Below, piece by piece: positions 43,777 to 53,338 of a stretch of 64,000 nucleotides of DNA. Within the stretch, counting starts at the first letter, position 1; each line of letters begins with the position of its first letter. Both the position numbers and the translations under genes were made by a program. The DNA comes from G963677185 sp963677185. Lineage in GTDB: Bacteria > Bacillota > Syntrophomonadia > Syntrophomonadales > Syntrophomonadaceae. The notes under the pieces were generated by a model that was given only the letters and a program-made list of their open reading frames with translations, searched no databases and was not told the DNA's origin. The stretch is taken from assembly GCA_963677185.1 (NCBI GenBank), contig OY781889.1:1-64000 (forward strand), read 5' to 3'.

Positions 43777-46256
43777 TCGATAAGCTTGAATTCTACTATC
43801 CCGGCAAAGACATCCCAGCATTGCGCAGCATAAGCATCAGTGTGCCGCAAGGGCAGTTTGTTACTATCTGCGGTTTTTCCGGCTGCGGCAAAACCACTCT
43901 GCTGCGCCAGCTTAAACCCGCCCTGGCTCCGCACGGAAGGATGGAGGGGCAGATTATTTTTGAAGGCCGGCCCCTGTCAGAGCATGACCAGCGGCTGCAA
44001 AGCAGCCGCATCGGATTCGTGATGCAGAATCCGGACAGCCAGATCGTAACCGCCAAAGTTTGGCATGAACTGGCTTTCGGCCTGGAAAGCCTGGGATATG
44101 ACAACCGGGATATTCAGCTGCGAGTGGCTGAAACCGCCAGTTTTTTCGGGATTCACAACTGGTTTGACCGGGATGTCAACGAACTGTCCGGAGGCCATAA
44201 ACAACTGCTCAACCTGGCTTCGATTATGGCCATGCAGCCCGGTGTTTTAATACTGGATGAGCCCACCAGCCAGCTAGACCCGGTTGCAGCCGAGCGTTTC
44301 CTGGCGGCAGTTCACAAAATCAACCAGGAGCTGGGGGTCACGGTTATCATGGCTGAACAGCGGCTGGAGAACGTACTGCCCATTTCGGACCGGGTGATAG
44401 TCATGGATGGCGGCGCGATCATCGCTGACGGGCCGCCCCGGGAAGTGGGCATGACGCTTAAGAATTCCGGGCACGGCATGTACATGGCCATGCCCTCTCC
44501 GGTCATGGTATATGCAGAAGTGGACGGAGCAGGACTCTGTCCTGTAACGGTGCGGGAAGGCCGTTCCTGGCTGGACCGGAAGGCAGCCGAACTAAATCTC
44601 AAGCATCTACCGCCAGAATCTCCGCTTACTATGCGTAAGCACGAGTTATCAGATTCAGCAGTGGAAATCAGCCAGGCCTGGTTCAGGTATGACCAGCGCT
44701 CCGATGATGTTATCAAAGACCTTTCCCTCACCGTACACGCAGGTGAATTTCTGGCTATAGCGGGCGGCAATGGAGCCGGCAAAAGCACAGCTCTCTCGCT
44801 GATTGCCGGCCTTAACCGGCCCAACCGCGGGCGTGTGCTCCTGGAAGGCAAAAACGCCTGTGAAATCCCGGTTCAGCATCGTTTTGACGGCTTGCTGGGA
44901 TACCTGCCCCAGGACCCGAAAATGCTGTTTCTGGAAAAAACCGTGAAGGCTGATTTGTATTGCACCCTGGCGGACCGCCGACTAAAGCCCACTGATAAGG
45001 AAGAGCGCATTGCCAGCGTTGTCAGTTTGTGCCGATTGGACAATCTCCTGGACATGCATCCATACGACCTGTCCGGCGGTGAACAGCAGCGGGCGGGACT
45101 GGCCAAGGTACTGCTGCTCAAGCCTCGCATTCTGCTGCTGGACGAGCCTACTAAAGGCATGGACGCGGAGTTCAAGCATGGCTTCGCCCAGATCCTTAAA
45201 AATATTAAGGTTTCCGGCGCCGCTATAATTATGGTGTCACATGACATAGAATTCTGCGCCCGCCACGCCGACCGCTGCGCCCTGTTTTTTAACGGAGGCA
45301 TCGCCGCCCTGGACTCGCCCCGGGCCTTTTTCAGCGGCAACAGCTTCTATACTACTGCCGCCAGCCGCATGGCCCGGCACTTGCTGCCTGAAGCCATAAC
45401 TGCGGAGGATATCATAAAGGCATGCGGAGCAACTGTAAAAAAGCCGGTAAAACCTTGGACCGGCGATGTCGATGTAGCACAGAAACCAAAATCTGCCGCT
45501 GGCCGTCCGCCCGAGCCGGCTCCGGCGCTTGCTCCTGCTCCCGCTCTGCGCTACCCGCTCCCTTCGGGAACCATGGCCGCCGTTATAATGATCCTGCTGG
45601 CTGTACCGCTTACAGTCCTGTTTGGCACCTATTTCCTGGATGACCGAAGATATTACTTCATTAGCCTGCTGGTAGCCCTGGAAATGGTCGTGCCCTTCCT
45701 GCTGGCATTTGAGCGGCGCGGCCCCAGGCCCAGGGAACTGGTGATCATCGCCGTCCTGTGCGCAATGACGGTAGCGGGGCGGGCTGCATTCTACATGCTT
45801 CCCCAGGTTAAGCCAGTGGTGGCCCTGGTGGTGATTGCAGGAGTCGGTCTTGGAGGAGAAGCTGGCTTCCTGGTCGGAGCCCTGGCTGCCCTGGTTTCGG
45901 ATTGCTTCTTCGGGCAGGGGCCCTGGACGCCCTGGCAGATGTTATGCCTGGGGATTATCGGCTTCCTGGCAGGATTCCTTTTCAGAAAGGGTCTGCTGCC
46001 CCGACGCCCCCTTTTACTGTCTATATTCGGCGCCCTGGCTGCGCTCTTAATATATGGAGGATTGATGAACCCTGCCTCGGTGCTTATTTTCCAGCCGCAG
46101 CCAACTGCGGAAATGTTTGCCCTGGCCTATATTCAAGGCCTGCCCTTTGACATTACTCATGCAGCGGCCAGCGCCTTTTTTCTGCTGCTTATCTCCCGGC
46201 CGATGCTCGAAAAGCTGGAACGGATTAAAAGCAAATACGGGCTGCTGGAGCCCTGA
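43761..46256 (+). CDS. Fused ECF ATPase-ATPase-S component
   Basis: This 831-residue fusion has three parts. ABC domain 1: Walker A GFSGCGKTT (38-46), signature LSGGHKQ (about 141), Walker B VLILDEPT. ABC domain 2: GGNGAGKST (about 335), LSGGEQQRAG (about 437), ILLLDEPT. After a Pro/Ala-rich linker (about 577-600) comes a six-helix membrane part (604-831) like an ECF S component, containing GEAGFLVGALAALVSDCFFGQGPW. EcfA and EcfA' are often fused, but carrying the substrate-specific S subunit on the same chain is unusual. GGGAGG precedes the ATG at 43761. The substrate is inferred to be cobalamin or a precursor from the riboswitch. Confidence 0.88.
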   Translation: MESYVIDKLEFYYPGKDIPALRSISISVPQGQFVTICGFSGCGKTTLLRQLKPALAPHGRMEGQIIFEGRPLSEHDQRLQSSRIGFVMQNPDSQIVTAKVWHELAFGLESLGYDNRDIQLRVAETASFFGIHNWFDRDVNELSGGHKQLLNLASIMAMQPGVLILDEPTSQLDPVAAERFLAAVHKINQELGVTVIMAEQRLENVLPISDRVIVMDGGAIIADGPPREVGMTLKNSGHGMYMAMPSPVMVYAEVDGAGLCPVTVREGRSWLDRKAAELNLKHLPPESPLTMRKHELSDSAVEISQAWFRYDQRSDDVIKDLSLTVHAGEFLAIAGGNGAGKSTALSLIAGLNRPNRGRVLLEGKNACEIPVQHRFDGLLGYLPQDPKMLFLEKTVKADLYCTLADRRLKPTDKEERIASVVSLCRLDNLLDMHPYDLSGGEQQRAGLAKVLLLKPRILLLDEPTKGMDAEFKHGFAQILKNIKVSGAAIIMVSHDIEFCARHADRCALFFNGGIAALDSPRAFFSGNSFYTTAASRMARHLLPEAITAEDIIKACGATVKKPVKPWTGDVDVAQKPKSAAGRPPEPAPALAPAPALRYPLPSGTMAAVIMILLAVPLTVLFGTYFLDDRRYYFISLLVALEMVVPFLLAFERRGPRPRELVIIAVLCAMTVAGRAAFYMLPQVKPVVALVVIAGVGLGGEAGFLVGALAALVSDCFFGQGPWTPWQMLCLGIIGFLAGFLFRKGLLPRRPLLLSIFGALAALLIYGGLMNPASVLIFQPQPTAEMFALAYIQGLPFDITHAAASAFFLLLISRPMLEKLERIKSKYGLLEP

Positions 46257-46308
46257 AAAACATAAAACTACAACCGAATATGCTTCTAGCGGACAAATGG
46301 GCGGATCC

Positions 46309-46450
46309 TTCCGGTCCGGTCCTTAACCTGTAAAATGGGGTGAGATTCCCCGCGAACTGGTCACTGTGAAGCCCTCAAGGGATAAGTCAGGAGCAGGCTG
46401 CGCCGCTGGAAGACCTGGTTTGCTGTTGCCAGTCCAACAGACAGTGGACG
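46309..46450 (+). ncRNA. Cobalamin riboswitch 2
   Basis: The same core as riboswitch 1 is present: GGGGTGAGATTCCCCGC, GAACTGGTCACTGTGAAGCC, GGGATAAGTCAGGAGC and TGCTGTTGCCAG. It lies upstream of the S-layer-anchored protein, so that gene is separately B12-repressed from the ECF operon before it. Confidence 0.92.
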
Positions 46451-46458
46451 ATACCCGA

Positions 46459-46498
46459 GCGCCTGCTGAAGATACTTATCCGATGCAGGCGTTTCGTT
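46459..46498 (+). terminator. Expression-platform terminator of riboswitch 2
   Basis: CGCCTGC (46460-46466) pairs with GCAGGCG (46485-46491), followed by TTTCGTTT. An inner GATA/TATC match extends the hairpin. Confidence 0.75.
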
Positions 46499-46552
46499 TA
46501 ACATACCCGGAAATCAATCATAAAATTATAAGCAGAAAATGAGGGATATAAA

Positions 46553-49500
46553 ATGATTAATCAGAACTTGCGGCAGTTGTTATCAGTATTGATGGCCTTG
46601 ATCTTGGTGCTGGGTCTAGTTCCAGGTACAGGCTGGGTTGGCAGGCCCGCGGCGGCAGAGGAAATTCTGTCAGGCTCTACTGAAGGCCAGGAGCAGGGTG
46701 TTCCTGGTGATGGACTGACCCCCGGTGACGGACTGACCCCAGCTGATGGGCTTACCCCCGGTGATGGGCTTACCCCCGGTGATGGACTTAACCCTGGTGA
46801 TGGGCTTACCCCCGGTGATGGGCTTACCCCCGGTGATGGGCTTACCCCCGGTGATGGACTTACCCCCGGTGATGGACTTAACCCTGGTGAAGGGGAAGAG
46901 CCGCCCGGGGATGAGGAATTGACGGAAACGGAAACAAGTCCGCCTCCGATGATGATGGCCATGGCTCTTTTCATGGCTCCAGCCGCCTTGCCCACACCGA
47001 CCGATGCCCTCTCCGGAACTATCAGTGGCTACTATAAGGGCCAGAGGGGAGGAGTTCTGGCTGACTGGGAGGAACTGGCAGTCATTTGTGCGGCAGGTGA
47101 GGATTTGACCAACTACGTGCTCCCTGCGACCCGGACGGGAACGGATTCAACCACGATCCTGGTATCCTTGATGAAAGGCGACATGTACTCTGCCGAGGCT
47201 GCGGCCCGGAACCTGGCCCCGGCAGGACAGCTGGCAACAGTATATTATGCCTATGGAGACGCCCTGAACATAATCGCCATCGAGGCCTACAACCGCTCGG
47301 CAGCTGCCTCCGGCGGGGTCTATGTGCCGTTTGTTTACGACAAGGCAGCGGCGGTCACGAAGCTGCTGGAATATCAGGAGAGTGACGGCGGCTTCGGATG
47401 GGGATTCGGGGGTGACCCTGACACAACCGGCCTGTGCCTGGTGGCCCTATCCCTCTATCATTCCGACACCGGCGCCTCATACTACGGTGCCGTGAATAAT
47501 TCCATAGAAGCTGCCAGGACCTATATTCGCAGCAGCCAGCAGGAAAACGGCGGTTTCCTGGGCTGGTCAGGCAACAACGCCAACAGCGCGGCATTAATAA
47601 CCTGGGGGCTGGCCGCCCTGGGTGAAAACCCGGATCTGGGAGGCTGGGATAACATTCAGGGCAACTCTCCAGTCGATGCCCTGTTGAGCTTCTATGTAAG
47701 TAGTGGCGGTTTCGGGATCACCGATAACTCGCAGGCTGATGTATTTGCCACCAGGGACGGAGCCCTGGCTCTGGCGGACGTGGTCAATAACCAGTCCTTC
47801 TTAAAAACACTATTCATCAGGCCGGAGCAATTCAAGACCATCACCGTGCAGGTTATTGACGGCACTGGAATATATCATGAAAAACAGTTGACGATTACCT
47901 CCGGGGAGACGGTCGAATCAGCTATTGAGCGTACACTAGGCGTTAATGCCGGAACCGTCAGTCTCAATGATTACAATTGTTTTATCGCCGGAAACCGGGT
48001 TGCGATTCCTGGCTGCGGGGATCTTAACGACGGCAGCAGCCTGCTGGCGGTTAACACAGGCTTCAAGAAAATCGCCTATTTCAAGATGAAAGATACGGAT
48101 CAGCCGGGAGTAAACACGGCCACGATAACGTTTGGAAGCACCCAGGCACTAACCCTGGTGCAGGCTGACCTGGCCAACCTGGCGGCCAGCCCGCAAACCC
48201 TTGCATATAATCCAGTGGACATCAACAGTGATGGCATGAGCGACGCCACCACCAACGACAGCGGCCTGGTTACGATCTGCCCCATTCAGGCTGCCACCAC
48301 CATAACCGCAATTAAATCTGATGCCTGGGCCACGTATATCGCGGCTGATGTGGCCGTCCTGCCAGCTTGCCTGCACATGCAGCCTGGTTCTGCGCAAAGC
48401 GCCACGGTGAGTCTGCGGATTGAAGGCATCAGCGGCAATATCCTCTACCGCCCCTCCTTCACGGTTGGCAATAGCGGCAGCAGCCGCCTGACCGTCGCCG
48501 ATGCCCTGACCCAGACCCTTGACCAGGCCAAAATTCATTATACCATCAACAATGGCTACATCTCCGAAATAGCCGGCACCCTGGCTGGCAGCGGCACCGG
48601 CCCGGTGGGATGGGACGGCTGGCTCTACAATATCATTGAGGACCAATATCTGAACGGCAGCAAGTACGTAGCCGGGATCGCCAGCCAGACCATATCCGGC
48701 GGGGAGGAAATTGTCGTCTATTACGGCAATGATGATTTTTCGACCGTCTATCCCTTTGTAACCAGCCAGCGCCAGCCCGATGGCAGCGTTGCCATAAAAG
48801 TCACTGCTTACCAGTGCGATCCGGCCACCTGGTCATACGCTCTCGGCCCCTTAAGCGGCGTTGAGGTATTATGGGATGCCGGGATCGCCAACGCGTTCTC
48901 CGCCATCACAGACAGCTCCGGGTGTGCGGTAATTCCTGGCACTTCGGCATCAACCGGCGTTCACAGCCTGCAGATCTGCAAAACCGATCCTTACGGCCTG
49001 CCCTCTGTGGTGCGTCTGGCGCCCAATCGCCAGGTTATCGTTAGCGCATCCGGAACCACTGACGGAACCGGCGGCGATCAGGTCGGCACCAGCGTTTACC
49101 TCAGTATAACCGGCCCGGCCGGCACCATGTACCCGGAAACCGCTTTCCCCTGGTACTCGGGCGTCACCCCTCTGGACCTGCTCAGTCGCAGCGGCCTGCC
49201 ATACACAGCCAGTTCCTCCGGTTATGTCAGTAAAATCTCCGGGATAGAAGAATTTGACTACGGCCCCAACAGCGGCTGGCTTTTCAAGGTAAACGGCAAT
49301 GAGGCCATCAACAGGGCTTCAAATGCCTATACGCTGAATGAAAATGATCATGTGACCTGGTTCTATACGCACGATTATACTTCGGAACAGGGCTCGTCGG
49401 ATTGGAGCAGCTCTGATGGCACGGTTGCAACTAGCCCGCCTGCCACCACAACCACCGTTTCGAGTACAATACCGGCGCTTGCGCCCCAGGGCCAGCCCAA

Positions 49501-50101
49501 CCCGCAACTGCCCGGCACAGCGGCCCCTGAAGACCAGCCCGGACAGCCAGGAAGATTCAGCGATGTACCCTCTGATCACTGGGCCAGTGCCGCGATCGAG
49601 TTCCTGGCCAGTCGGGGCCTGATCGAAGGCACATCCGAAGGAGTATTCTCCCCTGACGCCCTGCTGACCCGCGCTGAATATGCCACCATTCTGGCTCGAA
49701 TGAGCGGCGACCCCATGCCTGAACCCGGAAATCGCTTTGAGGATGTCAGCCCTGCTGAATGGTATGCCCCGGGCATTGCCTGGGCAGCTTCGCATGGCAT
49801 TGTTGAAGGGGTAAACCAGGAAAGCTTCGCTCCCCTGGACTTGATTAGCCGCGAAGATATGGCAGTAATGACTTTGAGATACGCGGTTTACAAGGGATGG
49901 ACGCTACCGGTGGTAAATCCGGTAATTCGGTTCGAAGATGAAGATCTGATCGCGCCTTATGCAGTGGAAGCGGTCACTAAAATGCAACAAGCGGGGATTA
50001 TCTCAGGCAAGCCGGGCAACCTGTTCGCACCCGCAGACCATGCCAGCCGGGCGGAAGCGGCCCAGATCTGCGCCAGCCTGCTGCAATCGGCCGGTCATTA
50101 A
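46553..50101 (+). CDS. S-layer-anchored transcobalamin-like protein
   Basis: This 1182-residue exported protein begins with a signal peptide (about residues 1-36). A stalk of ten GDGLTP-type hexapeptides follows (52-111), then alpha/alpha-barrel helical repeats (about 159-420: YQESDGGFGWG, SQQENGGFLGW, LSFYVSSGGFG). Three DUF4430-like domains lie at about 428-511, 616-728 (WDGWLYNII) and 847-942 (NSGWLFKVNG). Three SLH repeats end the protein (about 1000-1182: FSDVPSDHWA, FEDVSPAEWYA, FEDEDLIAPYA). The barrel plus DUF4430 pair is the transcobalamin layout, multiplied and fixed to the S-layer or cell wall by SLH. Control by a cobalamin riboswitch supports corrinoid capture. Confidence 0.87.
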   Translation: MINQNLRQLLSVLMALILVLGLVPGTGWVGRPAAAEEILSGSTEGQEQGVPGDGLTPGDGLTPADGLTPGDGLTPGDGLNPGDGLTPGDGLTPGDGLTPGDGLTPGDGLNPGEGEEPPGDEELTETETSPPPMMMAMALFMAPAALPTPTDALSGTISGYYKGQRGGVLADWEELAVICAAGEDLTNYVLPATRTGTDSTTILVSLMKGDMYSAEAAARNLAPAGQLATVYYAYGDALNIIAIEAYNRSAAASGGVYVPFVYDKAAAVTKLLEYQESDGGFGWGFGGDPDTTGLCLVALSLYHSDTGASYYGAVNNSIEAARTYIRSSQQENGGFLGWSGNNANSAALITWGLAALGENPDLGGWDNIQGNSPVDALLSFYVSSGGFGITDNSQADVFATRDGALALADVVNNQSFLKTLFIRPEQFKTITVQVIDGTGIYHEKQLTITSGETVESAIERTLGVNAGTVSLNDYNCFIAGNRVAIPGCGDLNDGSSLLAVNTGFKKIAYFKMKDTDQPGVNTATITFGSTQALTLVQADLANLAASPQTLAYNPVDINSDGMSDATTNDSGLVTICPIQAATTITAIKSDAWATYIAADVAVLPACLHMQPGSAQSATVSLRIEGISGNILYRPSFTVGNSGSSRLTVADALTQTLDQAKIHYTINNGYISEIAGTLAGSGTGPVGWDGWLYNIIEDQYLNGSKYVAGIASQTISGGEEIVVYYGNDDFSTVYPFVTSQRQPDGSVAIKVTAYQCDPATWSYALGPLSGVEVLWDAGIANAFSAITDSSGCAVIPGTSASTGVHSLQICKTDPYGLPSVVRLAPNRQVIVSASGTTDGTGGDQVGTSVYLSITGPAGTMYPETAFPWYSGVTPLDLLSRSGLPYTASSSGYVSKISGIEEFDYGPNSGWLFKVNGNEAINRASNAYTLNENDHVTWFYTHDYTSEQGSSDWSSSDGTVATSPPATTTTVSSTIPALAPQGQPNPQLPGTAAPEDQPGQPGRFSDVPSDHWASAAIEFLASRGLIEGTSEGVFSPDALLTRAEYATILARMSGDPMPEPGNRFEDVSPAEWYAPGIAWAASHGIVEGVNQESFAPLDLISREDMAVMTLRYAVYKGWTLPVVNPVIRFEDEDLIAPYAVEAVTKMQQAGIISGKPGNLFAPADHASRAEAAQICASLLQSAGH
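46706..46885 (+). repeat. 18-bp tandem repeat encoding GDGLTP
   Basis: Ten near-identical 18-bp units (GGTGATGGGCTTACCCCC and variants) encode a Gly-Asp-Gly-Leu-(Thr/Asn)-Pro stalk. Such arrays change copy number by slippage or recombination, which would alter the length of the surface stalk. Confidence 0.9.
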
Positions 50102-50232
50102 ATACTATGGATAATATCCAGAGCTAAGACAATTAAATTATCCTCCCCGGAAGCGGGTTGAGCTATCGAGCGTCCCGAACGCCAGGTTCAGCCCAGCTTC
50201 AGGGCTACATCTGGTCCACCCGGCAGAAATGC

Positions 50233-50670
50233 TTACACTATTTCTGCCAGATCGCCCTTTTTGATGATCCCTCCGGCCACCACCCGGCAAAAAAGGCCTT
50301 CGTAAGGCAGCAGCGTTACGCCCAGAGTACGGGTTACAACGCTGGGATGGTCGTCTTTTCCGATCTGCGTAACTTCTAGAATAACGCTTTGGCCGAGCTT
50401 GATCTGCGTACCCACTTGCGCCATCGACCAATCCAGGCCTTGAATCAGTATATTCTCAGCGAAATCACCCGGGCCGGCATTTAATCCGTGCTCGGCATTG
50501 GCTTTCAACACGCTGGCCCAGTTGAGACAGGTGACCTGCCGACCCCACTCGCCGGCATGCCCGTCATTTTCTATCCCAAAATTTTCAACTATCCGTGCCT
50601 CTGCGACCTCTTTCTTGAGCTGCCCTCTTTCAGGACTGATGGAGATGGCGTAGATGCTTCCCTTTGTCAT
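50233..50670 (-). CDS. MOSC domain protein
   Basis: This 145-residue stand-alone MOSC-fold protein has ERGQLKKEV, GIENDGHAG, the fold's ENILIQG strand, and a C-terminal GVTLLPYEGLFCRVVAGG, where the Cys fits the conserved MOSC cysteine. Such proteins bind molybdenum cofactor or participate in sulfur transfer. The ATG at 50670 follows AGAAGGAT; the frame extends further without an RBS. A GGCAGAAAT/ATTTCTGCC stem spans the stop region (50222-50248). Confidence 0.88.
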   Translation of the reverse strand: MTKGSIYAISISPERGQLKKEVAEARIVENFGIENDGHAGEWGRQVTCLNWASVLKANAEHGLNAGPGDFAENILIQGLDWSMAQVGTQIKLGQSVILEVTQIGKDDHPSVVTRTLGVTLLPYEGLFCRVVAGGIIKKGDLAEIV

Positions 50671-50769
50671 GTTTATCCTTCTTTCACCATTCGCTAGCTG
50701 CAGTTTCACTTCCTAATATACGAAAAACGGCTGCAGCCAATCAAGCAAATATCAAATCTAAAGGATAAA

Positions 50770-52287
50770 TCAGTGGAATCGTCCCTGAGATTTTTTCCGT
50801 TTCAGCTTGTTCTCATACATGCGAAAATCAGCCTTTTTAACCAGCGCTTCCAGCTCAGTATCCGGTCTGTCTTTTAGCGCATATCCGGCCGATATGGCCA
50901 GCACATAATTAAGATCCTGGCTGCTGCTATTAAAACAGTCCACAGCTTCTTCGACCCTGGCAGAGATGGACTGCGCAATCTTTGGGCTGCATTCCGGCAC
51001 AATGGCCGCGAATTCATCTCCGCCGATCCGGGCCAGCATATCGGTCTCGCGGAAACACTGGCGCAGTGCTTCCGCCGCCATCTTTATCAGGCGGTCGCCT
51101 TCCGCATGTCCAAAACGGTCGTTAACTTCTTTCAGGCCATCGATGTCGAAGACGAATATTGCCGGAGAAGGGTGGTCCGTGTGGGCCTGGAGGGCATCGT
51201 TGAAATAGGTGCGGTTATACAAGCCGGTCAGGGTGTCATGATAGCTTATATATGCCATGGTATCCCGGGAAATTTCCAGGGCTTCAATTTTGGCGGCATT
51301 GGACAGGGCCAGGGCACCAATCCGGGAGACACTCACCGCCAGACTGAGATAGCGATCCACGTACTGCGGGAAAACCAGGTCATCTATGGCCAGCACCCCA
51401 AATAATTCCGCTTCATAATGGATCTTAATATACATTTTCTGGCGGTCGGGTGAAACAATGAAATTGAGATTCGCAGCGTCGATCAGCCTGGCTATTTCAG
51501 CATTGGTATCTGCTGCCTCATCGGTCCGGTCATAAAAACGCAGGCTTTTCGCTCCAAAAAGCACGGTGCATACATCCATCAGCTTTCCAATTATAGTCCG
51601 CTTCCCTGTCGAAATGGTGATTCGCTCAATTATACTCAGCACGGTTGAATATTCCGCACTTTCCTGGCGCAGTTCATTAATGGTGGCCTCGTAATCCGCT
51701 GACTGCTTTTGCAGCCGCCACAGATTGACTATGCTGCGCAGCATCACTATGGGGCTTTCACTGCCCGTACTTAAGATCTGGTAAGGCATATCCAGAAAAG
51801 CTGACAAAGCTGCCATTTTTTCTTCTACTTCAGGATCATATCCGGAATCAATCAGAATCAGCTCTTGAGAACAGGTCCGGTAGAATTGACGGGCAAGCTC
51901 CTGGTCGAATCCAGCGTCGCGTATCCGTTCAGCCCAATTATCCAGCCACCCGCTCGAAACCAGGTAGCCGCCCTTGGAAATGATGTAGTTTATCATGCTC
52001 TCGCTAAGCATGTATTCCTGGCAATAGTTGAATGTGCGGGTCTCCATTCCTTTCGGCAACTGACTGCTATTCAGGATGGGACACTGACGGCCGCACATCA
52101 GCAGGCAATCCTCGGTCACGGGATTGCATCTGGCAGCTTCGCAATTAAAAAATTGATCAGAATCACCGCGCCGGCTGCACCAGCAGGGAAAGGACACTAC
52201 GGTGACATCGGGGAATTTCCCGCTTTCAACAGCGCCCCGGTAATCCGGAGCAAAATTCTCGCAGACATAAATTTTAAGCTTTCTCAT
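50770..52287 (-). CDS. Cys-rich sensor diguanylate cyclase
   Basis: This 505-residue protein has an N-terminal region (about 1-190) with a dense cysteine set (PCWCSRRG, NCEAARCNP, EDCLLMCGRQCP) resembling DUF1638-like proteins found near corrinoid methyltransferases; it should bind a metal or iron-sulfur cluster. A GAF-like middle (about 205-330) follows, then a GGDEF domain with intact IGGDEF (about 420) and a TGLYNR entry motif. It should make c-di-GMP. The start overlaps the end of the MtaA-like gene by 14 nt, so signalling is coupled to the corrinoid proteins. Confidence 0.85.
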   Translation of the reverse strand: MRKLKIYVCENFAPDYRGAVESGKFPDVTVVSFPCWCSRRGDSDQFFNCEAARCNPVTEDCLLMCGRQCPILNSSQLPKGMETRTFNYCQEYMLSESMINYIISKGGYLVSSGWLDNWAERIRDAGFDQELARQFYRTCSQELILIDSGYDPEVEEKMAALSAFLDMPYQILSTGSESPIVMLRSIVNLWRLQKQSADYEATINELRQESAEYSTVLSIIERITISTGKRTIIGKLMDVCTVLFGAKSLRFYDRTDEAADTNAEIARLIDAANLNFIVSPDRQKMYIKIHYEAELFGVLAIDDLVFPQYVDRYLSLAVSVSRIGALALSNAAKIEALEISRDTMAYISYHDTLTGLYNRTYFNDALQAHTDHPSPAIFVFDIDGLKEVNDRFGHAEGDRLIKMAAEALRQCFRETDMLARIGGDEFAAIVPECSPKIAQSISARVEEAVDCFNSSSQDLNYVLAISAGYALKDRPDTELEALVKKADFRMYENKLKRKKSQGRFH

Positions 52288-53338
52288 AATCTTTGATCCA
52301 GTCTAAAGGGTACTGACCCCAGCGTTGGATTGCGTCGGAAATGCCTAGCAAAACCTCTTCTGGCACCTGCCAGGGAATCTCCCCGTGGTTGTCGGATAAA
52401 ATCAGCCCTCCACCCGGTCCGGCTGCGGCGATAATTTTTTTGACTTCCTGTTCTGCCTGTTCAGGACCCCAGTTAACCATATCTATAGCATTTAAATTGC
52501 CCAGCAAACAGATTTTGCCTCGGCTGGACTTTTTGATCAGCTCCAATGGATCGCGGGAGCTGATACCCAGTATAACGCTGCCGGTAGCAGCAATGTCATC
52601 CAGCACCCCCAACGTGGCGCCCGAAGCCAGGTGGGTGGCTGTCGGTCCGGAGATTCTGCTGATGGTCTCCCTGGCCACCTGGTACCCGGTGTTCAGATAA
52701 GTGCCTCTTTCAATTATGGTAGGCGACGCCAGCGGATCAAAATAACAAATGGCCGTAGCGCCGGCTTTTAGCTGGGCATTTGCCCAGGCCGTGGCAAACT
52801 CAATATTCAGGCTCATCAACTGTTGAAAACGCTCCCGGTCATTGTAAATCAGGGTAAGGTAGGGTTCGAAGCCCATCTGCATTACCGGCAGCGAAAACGG
52901 CGAGATCACCACGCCCACCACCGGTGTTCTGCCTTGCGCAGCTTTGGCCAGCTGGCGGGTCGCTTTCAGCACTTTATTCAGCCCGGGACTCTCGGCGATA
53001 TCTGGAGCTTCAAGGTATTTGATCTGGTCAGGGTGATAAATGACTGGAGCCCCGGCATTGGGAGGGCCTTCATCGACAAAAACAGTGCTTCCACCCCAGG
53101 CTTCAGTCTCGATACTGGCATAAAAAAAGCTGGACAGAAAATCATTGCGGTATTTTTCCATCATCTGCAGCTGGGCGGTTACAATATTGTCAGCAGAGGC
53201 AAAATACGCTTCAATCGGCATCCCCAGCTCTTTGGCGCCATACAGCGACAGCGTCAGGAAAAGGGGTACGCGGTCGGCCTCCTCGTGCCCTATGGCTTTT
53301 AGAACCCTTTCCAGGGAATTATACGTGCTTTTAGGCAT
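52274..53338 (-). CDS. MtaA/UroD-family methyltransferase-like protein
   Basis: This 354-residue TIM barrel of the uroporphyrinogen decarboxylase/MtaA superfamily has ERVLKAIGHEEADRVP at the start, as in corrinoid:CoM-type methyltransferases. Active MtaA enzymes bind zinc through an HxC...C set. Here the matching places read THLASG and LSDNHGEIP: the His is kept but the Cys residues are not. It may be a non-catalytic partner, or may bind metal differently. It lies between a corrinoid protein gene and a diguanylate cyclase gene, overlapping both. Confidence 0.85.
   Translation of the reverse strand: MPKSTYNSLERVLKAIGHEEADRVPLFLTLSLYGAKELGMPIEAYFASADNIVTAQLQMMEKYRNDFLSSFFYASIETEAWGGSTVFVDEGPPNAGAPVIYHPDQIKYLEAPDIAESPGLNKVLKATRQLAKAAQGRTPVVGVVISPFSLPVMQMGFEPYLTLIYNDRERFQQLMSLNIEFATAWANAQLKAGATAICYFDPLASPTIIERGTYLNTGYQVARETISRISGPTATHLASGATLGVLDDIAATGSVILGISSRDPLELIKKSSRGKICLLGNLNAIDMVNWGPEQAEQEVKKIIAAAGPGGGLILSDNHGEIPWQVPEEVLLGISDAIQRWGQYPLDWIKDYEKA

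Noticed and set aside
46706..46885. Tandem repeats considered as a CRISPR array
   Set aside because: The units are contiguous 18-bp coding repeats without spacers and are translated in frame.
50222..50248. GGCAGAAAT/ATTTCTGCC stem as terminator between the S-layer protein and MOSC genes
   Set aside because: It spans the MOSC stop codon and lacks a U-run on the minus strand; it is too uncertain to list separately.
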